DNA of 64,000 nucleotides from Ypsolopha sequella (taxonomy: Eukaryota; Arthropoda; Insecta; Lepidoptera; Ypsolophidae): positions 1,970,417 through 2,034,416 of the forward strand of contig OW203997.1 in NCBI GenBank assembly GCA_934047225.1, in the 5' to 3' direction. Of this stretch, positions 40,936 through 50,006 are shown one piece after another. A program made the position numbers and the translations under genes. Under the pieces are notes generated by a model. That model ran no database searches. It was not told the DNA's origin and saw only the letters and a program-made list of their open reading frames with translations. Within the stretch, counting starts at the first letter, position 1. Every line of letters begins with the position of its first letter.

Positions 40936-41654
40936 GAGCTGCGGAGAGAAGATTTGCATCAAAATCTCTATTTAATTTTTTCACGAGAAATTTATTTTCT
41001 CGTCGCTGGAAAGTAAAAACCATCATATTCTGCTACACTATAATCGTCGACGTAAGACTTCACACATTCCATGAAATTTTGACCAAATCCAGCGCGTGTC
41101 ATAAAGTTTACCTAAAAATGCAAAATTTTTGCTGCAGTGCTGAAAACATATATTGTTTTCCTCTTTGGCGGAAAAAAACAAAAATGCGCTTACTACGTTA
41201 CATACATTTTAGATAGTTCATGTGCATTTTATCCACGTTCTGCATGGTCTGGGAAAAATAAGTAAAGCAGATAGTAATAATAATATAATACTAGTTATAT
41301 AATTTTAAGCAATTACACTTATATTTTATAAATAACAAGCAAAAGCAAAAAGGACAAGTCCGAAAAATGTGAAGGGAAGTCTTTCAAAACCCATTTTGTT
41401 GAGTAAGAAGGAACAAAAATCCTTCATAAATAAAACTAAAAATCCGTATTCTTCGAAAAATCTGCTTAGCCGTTTAGTTATTATAATATCTTTCAATGAA
41501 TTTTATTCCTAGAGACGTTATATAGACAGTGAATTCCTTTCGGAATTTTGTGGTTGATCTAAGTTCTGATATACTAGAAAACGTAGGTAAAATCAAAGTT
41601 AATTATAAAACTGTACAAATACTCACATAACTTATAAAACTTTATTCGTTAAGG
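40936..41654. other. No recognisable feature
   Basis: AT-rich sequence with no supported ORF, RNA gene or repeat copy. Confidence 0.5.
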
Positions 41655-41990
41655 CAATATATCATCCGTGCAAAGGTCCCCGTTACTCCAGGCGGAAAGA
41701 CCCGCAGTGCGAGAGGGATGGAATCGAGGAAAATTGATAAAAAGTCGGTTTTAAATTAATACAAATTTAACTAAAATAGCTATGAAAATTTCCATAACCA
41801 GTAATTTAGGTATTGTTAAAACTCATCTAGATAATTATCTGTCTTGAAGGCTGCATGCTATCCTAATTATTAAAAAAAAGTGTGAATTTATGATAGTCCA
41901 AAATCTAGAAAAAGGTCCCAATATTGTTATACTAATTTAGTTTGTAGCGGTCATATCTGCAACTTTCACTTATTGTTATTGAAAATAAAT
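41655..41990 (+). repeat. Dispersed repeat family R, copy 2
   Basis: CCGTGCAAAGGTCCCCGTTA, CGCAGTGCGAGAGGGATGGA, AAAAAGTCGGTTTTAAATTA and AGCTATGAAAATTTCCATAA align with 56521-56940. Confidence 0.8.
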
Positions 41991-42350
41991 TTCGATCGTA
42001 GCTCGTAACCATCGTTCTCTAATTTAATTACCCTAGTTAGTCGCAGCATGCATGTGACCAAGCCAATGAATAATTTAATATTCAAAATGTCTGAGCTAAA
42101 TGGCTCGACGGAATGACGTCAGTGGTGTAACTCGATAACGGAGCTGTGTGATTGATATGGAAATTGCAGTTACCTCACTGTATGCCGAGATTGGCGTCGA
42201 CGCGGGTTCGCAAATACCTCTTTATTCTGATAGGTGCTGATTTCGTTACCTTCACGTTGACTAGACGGAACTGCTTTTGATTTGTTTGGCAACATATGTA
42301 TTGAGCAGACGTATTTCTTATTGCACACGTTATTTTTGTCAAAAAAGGAA

Positions 42351-42385
42351 ACGCACAGACACTCAAAATTTGAGTGTCTGTGCGT
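42351..42385. repeat. Perfect 17-bp-arm palindrome
   Basis: ACGCACAGACACTCAAA, one central A, then its exact reverse complement. The flanks 41991-42639 hold overlapping frames on both strands that arise from this symmetry, and no other recognisable gene. Confidence 0.85.
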
Positions 42386-42639
42386 AACAAAATTCAAGAA
42401 AGATTGGGTTACCTTTAAGTTTAAAGTGAAAAATTCATCTAGGAACTCTGGGATGATCATACATAATCTTCAAAATATTTTTGAAATTCATGTGGGTGTC
42501 TGTTTAATGAAGCATATTTTGAAACAGATATCAGCTTACATTAATTTTTTTTACGATACCTATTCTCTGTATATGTCTTAACAGCCTTTTTTCTCAGGCC
42601 AGCAAAAATACGACACAATCTTCGTCTCGTTGACATAAA

Positions 42640-42886
42640 TCACTACATAGTATAAAAAGTCGCTTCCCGCTGTCTGTCCGTCCCTATGTATGCTTAGATC
42701 TTTAAAACTACGTAACGGATTTTGATGCGGTTTTTTTAATAGATAGAGTGATTCAATAGGAAGGTTTATATGTATAATACAAGCATAATATGGTAGAGAA
42801 ACACTGATAATTTTAGAGGTTGAAGACATTCTGTAATATATTTAGTATCAGCATTGCACCCGTGCGAAGCCGGGGCGGGTCGCTAG
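42640..42886 (+). mobile_element. Small non-autonomous Helitron
   Basis: It begins TCACTACATAGTATAAAAAG after an A, and ends GTGCGAAGCCGGGGCGGGTC then GCTAG before a T. That fits Helitron insertion between A and T, with 5' TC and 3' CTAG preceded by a GC-rich hairpin-like segment. The interior CTGTCTGTCCGTCCCTATGT and AACGGATTTTGATGCGG are typical of lepidopteran Helitrons. No Rep/helicase ORF. Confidence 0.75.
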
Positions 42887-43288
42887 TTACATATAACAGT
42901 TACATACAACTAAACACATAAACTGAACCCGTACCATTATGTAAAAAGTGAACTTGTCAGGTATTTTAGTTGTATTAGTGTTCGCTAACGGCCGGCCGTT
43001 AGTTACGAGTAGCGGTTTGTGCTACGAATATTTTCGTAGACGCTTACACCGTAGCACTCAGCACTTTGCTACGATTGATTTAAAGATTATGTTGTTAGTT
43101 GAACAAGTATTGGTTGCTTTACATTGGCTTACATTTTTGCATATTCACAAGGTATTCAGAACCATTTCAAAAGTCCTGTCCAGATTATAATTTTTCTTAT
43201 TTATTTATCCAGTGCATTGTACAATTAAGTTTTCACAAGTACAAATAAATATTAGACATATTTACGTATTTACTTACACATGCGCCTT

Positions 43289-43420
43289 CGAGGATCTTCT
43301 CTATACATAAAATACAACGGCTGTTTGTATGTTCACTTATAACTTAAGAACTACTAATCGTATTCTGATGGGGTTTTCAATGTTACCTAGGAAGTTCCTA
43401 GAGGAAGGTTTGTATCATTG
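43289..43420 (+). mobile_element. Helitron-like 5' fragment
   Basis: TCTTCTCTATACATAAAATA, CTGTTTGTATGTTCAC and CTAATCGTATTCTGATGGGG follow the same plan as 42640-42760. No 3' CTAG end was found. Confidence 0.5.
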
Positions 43421-43689
43421 CGCTTTCATTAGAGGGAGCTGAGCGGATCATTTTAGTCTGTTTATATACCAAGTGTATATGGAGAGGTATCCTTAATTGA
43501 AATCACATAATCAACTGATCATACTGAACAACCTATACAAAAAATCTATCTGCGAAAATGGAAAAATAATTTGACGTCAATTCTTATATATTTTGGTAAG
43601 ATTAAGAACGCTAAATATTATTATTTATTTTGAAATATCTATCAAACCTGTGCTTTCAAGCAATCGGGCTTGTTTAAAAGAGTAATAAA

Positions 43690-44030
43690 GAGGCTATGCG
43701 AATTTTATTTTTGACACTGTCACCCCAAGCGAAAAATCGCGCAGTGCGCGAGGGGCGGATTCAGGGCAAAAGGGAAAAAAGTTGGTTTTATATTTTTATT
43801 AAAAAAGGTAAAATAGCTAGCAAAATTTCAAATATCAAATCTCTGGATATTGTTGAAACACACCTAATAAAATATGTTTGAGTTCTGTACATGGTTCCTA
43901 TTCGTCAATCGAGGAGAAAAAGTGTGTTTGAAGACCTCATTTCAACAATTATTTGTATCTAGGAAAATTTATCCAAACATGTTTACCAATTTCAAAACCC
44001 TAGATTATATAGTCAAAATGCATATACCAG
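43690..44030 (+). repeat. Dispersed repeat family R, divergent copy
   Basis: CGCGCAGTGCGCGAGGGGCG, AAAAAGTTGGTTTTATATTT and GACCTCATTTCAACAATTAT resemble 1970-2400 and 56521-56940 with many differences. Confidence 0.55.
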
Positions 44031-44519
44031 AAATTTATTAAAATTTTCCCGTGTATTTCATGAAATACACAGAAAAGAAACACCCGTATTTTTTTCGCAT
44101 ATCGTCTTAATGATCAGAGAGCTAAGTGCGAGTTGGCTATCGAATAACTTTACTATCGCTTACGTCGAGGTTTCCTGTGCGTTTTTTGTCCTACACACTA
44201 CACAAAAACGTCTACACAAAATGATTGGTTCATTTCACATTTTTGTTGAGCAGTCAACTGCATGACTATTTTTATTTTATTTATTTTAAGGAAACACACA
44301 GTACAAAATATATAATGTGAATTTAAATACAGAAACATAGAGACCAGTAAAGTTCTCACAGACAGTAGTATATTAGCAGAAAAAGATAGCAGCTTAAAAT
44401 TAATATGTAAATAATTTAAATTTATACAGCGAAGAATGAATAACAATACCCAAAAGTTGTTAACTATCTTATATATTACTATCTGCAAAAATATGAAGCA
44501 AAACAATGTTTTGTGTATT
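44031..44519. other. No recognisable gene
   Basis: The minus-strand 102-codon frame (44198-44506) is a hydrophobic, AT-driven translation without motifs. Confidence 0.5.
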
Positions 44520-45296
44520 TTAGGGTTCCGTAGTACCTAACAGGTACAAAAGGAACCTTTATGGTGAGACTCCGTTGTCCGTCCGTTCGTATGTCACAGC
44601 CTCATATAACTTTAGCACCGTTAAAGATAAAGACATGAAATTTGGCACAAAAATAGCTTTAATTAGCCTACATATTACGATGTAAAATAAAATACGAAAA
44701 ATTTAAAATTTTCAAAATATTTCCGATAGGTAAAAAAATAAATAAAAAAAGATTATGTAATTTTTTTTTATTTAATTATTTTTTTACCTATCTGTTATAA
44801 TTTCCTTACTTCATTATGACTGATGCCGGGCCCGAATGGCCCGAAATATATCTCACAAAAATTTAATTTAACTGTTTTTCTATGTAATTATAATCATTTC
44901 AAAGACAAAAAGTTAATTTTCAATATTTATTTTCAAAATATTTCCAAAACAAAAATGAGAAAAATAAAAAATATTATTCTAAAAATACCATATGGGTATC
45001 AAATTGTAGATATTAAAAAGCTAATTATAAAAATATATACTTTTACACTATTTACTGGCACTGATTTCGAGAAATCTTTCAAAATCCACAAAAATTTGTA
45101 TGTCCCCTCCCTTATCTCCAAAACTGGTGGACCGAAAAATATTTAAAAAACCATAGTAATATGTGTTTACGTAAAGAATACAGGAAAAATAAAGCGGTTG
45201 AGAAATTCACGAAAAAGAATCATAAAATTTAATTTATCATCCACAATACGGAACCCTAGGTATGCGAGTCTGACTCGCACTTGGCCGGTTTTTATT
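44520..45296 (-). repeat. Dispersed repeat family A, long form, inverted
   Basis: From TTAGGGTTCCGTAGTACCTA to GCGAGTCTGACTCGCACTTG and GCCGGTTTTT. It aligns with 13015-13577 except for about 200 extra bases in the middle (about 44740-44930). That extra part contains the hairpin motif at 44819-44853. Confidence 0.85.
44819..44853 (+). repeat. Hairpin motif with conserved flanks, copy 2
   Basis: ACTGATGC, stem CGGGCC, loop CGAAT, stem GGCCCG, then AAATATATCT. Flanks agree with 34693-34728 while three of the six stem pairs differ in a compensated way. Confidence 0.65.
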
Positions 45297-45957
45297 TAGT
45301 GTGTAGGGCGAGTCTGAAAACAAGTGGCCGAGGGCAGATATTATAATTAGCGCCAATGGAGCAAGGGTATTGGTATGAAAGCACTTTCCACAGCCTGAAG
45401 CGGCACTCTATTAACCTGAGGGGGCTAACAACAAATTAATACACATAAATAACTCCAAAGTCAACATCGCTAACCTCTCCTCTACTTTGTTTATGCTCTG
45501 ATTTAAGGAAAACATACGGTTGGGGCCATCACCACAGCGATCGTCGGAAACATTATTTTTCGTAGTGAATGAATGAATCGACGTAGACTGTTTGGACAAG
45601 TGGACCGATTGGGAAACTAGACCGATCGCTCCGGAGGGAAAAGACATACAGGAAAACGGAGTTTTGAAAACGTAATTTTGTACGGAGGTGAAGCGATTTT
45701 TTCCTGCCAAACAAGATTAAAATATAAACATAAACTTACATATAAAACGTATAAGTTTTTAAACGCATACAGTTTAAAAAGTAAATCCGAAAAATAAAAG
45801 TTTTTTAAGTGTGGTGATGGTGCAATTGCTTCAAAGTACCTACCATATTATGGTTATTATGGCCTGTTATTGGTATTTTAAAGTAACTTTACTTTCCATA
45901 CGCATAGTATTTTGGAACCCGCATGCCATAAGTGCAGTACAAGAATGGGGGGAAGCG
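45297..45957. other. No recognisable gene
   Basis: The minus-strand frame at 45411-45710 has only a TTG start and no known motif. No repeat copy identified. Confidence 0.45.
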
Positions 45958-46070
45958 AGATTTCGTAAAGTGATTCTGCATCAGCTAAGATTTCGTAAAG
46001 TGATTCTGCATTAGCTAAGATCTTATCTTAATTTCTTCAAGTGATTCTGCATCAGCTAAGATCTTATCTT
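45958..46070. repeat. Short tandem repeat of a 30-35-bp unit
   Basis: AGATTTCGTAAAGTGATTCT with GCATCAGCTA occurs twice (30-bp spacing). Then AAGTGATTCTGCATCAGCTA with AGATCTTATCTTAAT recurs. GTGATTCTGCATYAGCTAAG is present three times in all. Confidence 0.85.
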
Positions 46071-46460
46071 AATCATCAAACAAGATGCTTAAATCCTGCG
46101 CTGATTCTAAAAATTTTATTTTCGGAAGAGGTATCGAAAGAAATTGTTTTTTATCAAGATAATACAATAAATAACAATTGATTTTTTATTTTCTCAAGAG
46201 AATGCCACTTCCCTCTTCTGTAGTGATATAAACAATCAGAAGTCTGAATAAATTTTACGATATTTTGAGCTCGAATAGTTTGATATTTTCCGTTGATCTC
46301 CTGGCCCTGCCTCATAGAGAGGCCATAAATACACAGTCTGTCAATAGCAGCCAACGAGCCTATGTTGCTCCGAACTTATCCTGAATTATATTAAATAGCT
46401 ATACTTGCACATAACATTATCTCGGCTTACTGGATTTTATTACGAAACGAAGTATATGTT

Positions 46461-46932
46461 GTGGACCAAGTGATTAATCAGGGCATTATTTACAATGCCC
46501 GGGCAGTATGCAAATTACTAAGTCAAATCAGGCAATGTGATCAACGTCTATTTAAATTTAATTATGAATACTGCTATGTGATTGTTGTGCAATTTGGTAC
46601 TTTTGGATGATGAGAATGATCTCAAACCCGATTTTAGGACAAATTTTAGGACAAAGTGGTTTACCGCTCTTTTGCGTTGAAGGATTTCCGAAAAACTAGT
46701 TTGGTGAGGCGCTCCCGCCACAACCTGACCACAACCTAACTTATCGGCTATCTTCTGCGCTGAAGTCATACAAAAAACCTATTTTTATTAATCTGCCCAA
46801 TAGGTCCCAATGTATATATTGCCCGGTCAATGTAATTATTTCAAACGTTATTATCACATTGCCCTCCCGTTGTGGGCAATTTTCATTTTGTCGGGGCATT
46901 ATGTATGATGCCCTATTAATCACTTGGTCCAC
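46461..46932. mobile_element. 472-bp element with ~40-bp TIRs
   Basis: The left end GTGGACCAAGTGATTAATCA and the reverse complement of the right end (GTGGACCAAGTGATTAATAG) continue matching through GGGCAT and AATGCCC. Inside, the minus strand has short frames (46548-46769 and 46741-46932) without a recognisable transposase. No obvious target duplication was seen. Superfamily undetermined. Confidence 0.82.
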
Positions 46933-46959
46933 GAAATATATAACTAGATAACTAAAGCA

Positions 46960-48287
46960 GCTTGACTAAATTCGCAAAAGGGTGGTACCCTAACGGTAGC
47001 GAGATTGATATAATCTGCGAGAGCTGGAGGTGTGTGTTTGAATCCCAACTGACCATAATATATAGTTTTTGAGAATTTGTTCTTTGATTGTATTTCTTAT
47101 TTTTAATGAGCTCTAATAATACTTCTTTCGAGAACAAAAGCAATGTATTTTGCTCCATTGTCCAATGTACTATTTTTATAGGGTATATAATTTTAGATTA
47201 ATTTACTTACACAGAAGCATCGTGCTGTCTATGATTGTCCTGAACTTACCTGAAACAAAAAGGTAATCTATAATTACTGAACTATAAGCATCGAAGATTA
47301 TTTTGTCATAAATATACTACACATAATAACTTTAAACGTTACCTAATAATTTTAGGGTGTATTTGTAAACATTTTAGAACACATTTAAGATGAGATAACA
47401 ATTAAAATTAATTGTTAAAAGCAGCAGTAGACAATAGACAGTAGATCACCCCCGCACCTATACAAGTTATCCAGTGCACAACTCACCCCCGCACCTATTA
47501 AATCATTGGGGTTACGTTAAAAGTCAGCCTGTGGAATAAATTTACTCATAATCATAACAAAACATCGGAACTTGGACATTTCTTTCTCCTAGTACAGGTA
47601 ACATTTTTGTCATTCCGAAACGAATAGCAATAAATATCGTCTATTCATGTGACAGCTAGAATTGTTTACAAACGCAGGTAATAACTCATCACAAAACAAC
47701 AATAATCGGGAGAATTCTTTCGACACAACCCACATTTCGAGTACAAGTTTAGTGACTATTGTCGAAACCACCTCGGAGTCCGTGATACAAAGAGCTAGGA
47801 ATACTCGATTCTGTATTAAATATTTCACGGCCACTGCATGCCAATATCAAACTATCACTACGAAGAGTCGTGGTAAAAAAAAAAGAGTTAGGAGAGAAAT
47901 AGCGTTGTAAAGAATGATGGGCAATTTCGTATGAAACGTGGTCTCACAACCAATATAAGTTATGTATAAATTTATGTAACTTTTCTTAAACATACGCGGA
48001 AATATTATCATTACTTTTGAATAAAGAACACGCGAAGTATCATATTATTTACGTAGACTGAAAAACCAAAATCACTTCCCGGCGCATTCTTTGAATTTGG
48101 AATGAAGAGCGCACCGGCAATGTTGTATGAAACGTGTGCTGTTTGATTTTAGAACTCTTTCATCTATCGTACACATTGCGTTTTCGTGGCTGTATAGCCA
48201 CAGATGCGTTTACCTTTCGGCAAAAGCTGGAAAAAAAAATTGGCGGTAAAGCGGAGTTCGTTGTTATTTGGTTAGTAATAAATTAAA
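46960..48287. other. No assigned gene
   Basis: 46975-47045 resembles a SINE head (GGTAGCGAGATTGATATAAT, TGTGTTTGAATCCC). TCACCCCCGCACCTAT occurs twice (47446 and 47484). A plus frame at 47662-47910 (TTG start, ending KSRGKKKRVRREIAL*) follows an acceptor-like CAAACGCAG and is Ser/Thr/Asn-rich then basic. It is unrecognised, and too weak to call a gene. 48060-48287 may be the 5' flank of the Crypton-like ORF. Confidence 0.4.
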
Positions 48288-48735
48288 ATGAGTTCCGATG
48301 ATTCTGAAAATGAAAATGAAATGGACATTGACTGCACTCCACCAGATTTAAGATCGGAAACTAAATTAGCGACGGAAAACCTGCTTCCAGCGAAATCAAA
48401 AGAAAAATATATGAAAGTATATGAAAATTTCATGTTCTGGAAAAACGAGAAAAATGCAAAATTGTTCTCCGAAACATGCGAAACTGGCGTATTTCAATGA
48501 AATTGCTAAAACTAAAAAGCCAACTACATTATGGGCGATTTATTCTATGCTGAAATGTACAGTTCATATTAAAAACAGCATTGACTTGAAGAACTACGGA
48601 AATTTAACAACTTTTCTAAAACGACAATCGTCTGGGTTTAAGAGCAAAAAATCGAAGATTTTGACTGCTGAAAACATAAAGCAGTTTCCACTTGAAGCCC
48701 CATATAATATATATTTAGCGACAAAGGTATATCAC
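48288..48735 (+). pseudogene. Crypton-type tyrosine recombinase, N-terminal exon, frameshifted
   Basis: ATG at 48288 starts an acidic N-terminus (MSSDDSENENEMDI) followed by LLPAKSKEKYMKVYENFMFW. The frame then stops at 48498-48500. In the +1-shifted frame from about 48475 the family continues as KLAYFNEIAKTKKPTTLWAI, YSMLKCTVHIKN, LTTFLKRQSSGFKSKKSKIL, TAENIKQF and YNIYLATK. This is the helical core-binding (SAM-like) domain of Crypton-derived proteins common in insects and related to tyrosine recombinases. The sequence after LATK is GTATAT, a possible splice donor. The catalytic domain (Arg...His-x-x-Arg...Tyr) is not found before the BEL/Pao element. It is probably a dead or partial copy; a sequencing error could also explain the shift. 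Confidence 0.75.
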
Positions 48736-48741
48736 TTTTAA

Positions 48742-49056
48742 TATTAATTAAATTTATTATGTAAAAGGCCCTTTTTTATTTCCTTGCATTTTTTAAAGAA
48801 AATCACTATATATGCCTCGGCCGAAATGGTGTATAAAAAAAAACATTTTATCCCTCAGATCAATGAGGTAGGTATGTAGCAAAAAAACGCAATCTATTAT
48901 TGTGTAGCCTAAATTTTTTAAGCAGAATTAAACAAAAGCCTCGGTAAAAATAAAACTAAGAATTTATTGATGTCACATTTTAAATTAAAAAGCACAGTAC
49001 CAAGCTTGCTGTTTCTTTTTCTATGGATTCCATCCAGCACATCAGCAATATGTACC
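48742..49056. other. No recognisable gene
   Basis: AT-rich stretch between the Crypton-like exon and the BEL/Pao insertion. No continuation of the recombinase is visible. Confidence 0.5.
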
Positions 49057-49520
49057 TGTTCGCGCCACTTCTTGTGGCTCTCATACTGCGGGGTAGTTGT
49101 GAATTAATATTTTCAACTGTCATTTTCGCTGCATCTCCACCCGCTTAGTTTTGGACGCAAATCAAGCAGTCGTCAATCAGAAGCCTTTCACGCCGGAGGT
49201 CTACGCTGATTGCCATTCGACTAGGTCCTACCTAGACCCTACCGCCCGCCATTTTGAGATCGCACCCGCTGTGCGCCTCATTTTCATCTATTACTATTAC
49301 GAAGAAGATTAGCCGAGAAGAGCGCAACCAGGCACGAAGAGGAAGAAGAAAACCATCTTGGAGAACACCAGAGACTTGGTGGCTCAGGCGAAGCGTGGTT
49401 TGTGGTGCATGCAGCTCCTTCCCAAGGTCAGATCTTTCATCTTCACCAATTTTCTCTTCACTTCCCGCTATTTTTAAAACCTATGGTGATACAAAGCACT
49501 GCCGTCACATCGCGTGCTCA
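49057..49520 (+). repeat. 5' LTR of the BEL/Pao element
   Basis: Starts TGTTCGCGCCACTTC and ends TCACATCGCGTGCTCA, with canonical TG...CA ends. No clear TATA box is visible. An open frame with a TTG start runs through it (49254-49547), but its duplicate in the other LTR adds no independent support, so it is not called a gene. Confidence 0.97.
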
Positions 49521-49525
49521 TTATT

Positions 49526-49544
49526 TGGCCATTCGAGCCGGATC
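49526..49544 (+). promoter_or_regulatory. Probable primer-binding site, tRNA-Tyr-like
   Basis: Five to six bases after the 5' LTR lies TGGCCATTCGAGCCGGATC. From knowledge of insect tRNA-Tyr (3' end ...ATCCGGCTCGAAGGACCA), 16 of 19 positions are complementary, including 12 in a row. This is inference; the primer tRNA of the host was not available. Confidence 0.55.
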
Positions 49545-50006
49545 TAGATCCATTTTAGGCCCTTTGATCTGCGATCTATAACCATTTTTTGGTATTTCCA
49601 ACCGCTATCTTCATGTTCTTTGTCTAAAGAACACGTGAATTCCGCTCTAATTTTCACTCTGCCCGCAGTATTACCCCGCATTCCCGCTCTTATTTGCATT
49701 ATCTATGCATTAAAACCCCGCATTCGTCAAAATATTAGTGATTCCATTTCCTATATACTGGAAATTATAAATTATCTACAGTGAAATACGCCATTCTGTT
49801 AATTTATCCGCTGCGATTATACCATTTGATCATTTCACAGAAAATATTATCTGCCTACCTGCTAATTCTTAATATTATCGAGAGGTACTCGTACACAGGT
49901 TCGTCCGCCGCCCGTGTTATCTCTAACTCATTAGCATTATTCTATGTTGTAGTCAGTATAAAACTTTCGATAGTTCTGGTACTTGCCTAACTTTGTACTA
50001 TATAAC

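Noticed and set aside
45411..45710. 99-codon minus-strand frame
   Set aside because: Only a TTG start, no motif and no copy or splice evidence.
49254..49547. 97-codon ORF in the 5' LTR and its 99-codon twin at 55623-55922
   Set aside because: Both start with TTG and match only because the two LTRs are identical; no motif and no independent evidence of coding.
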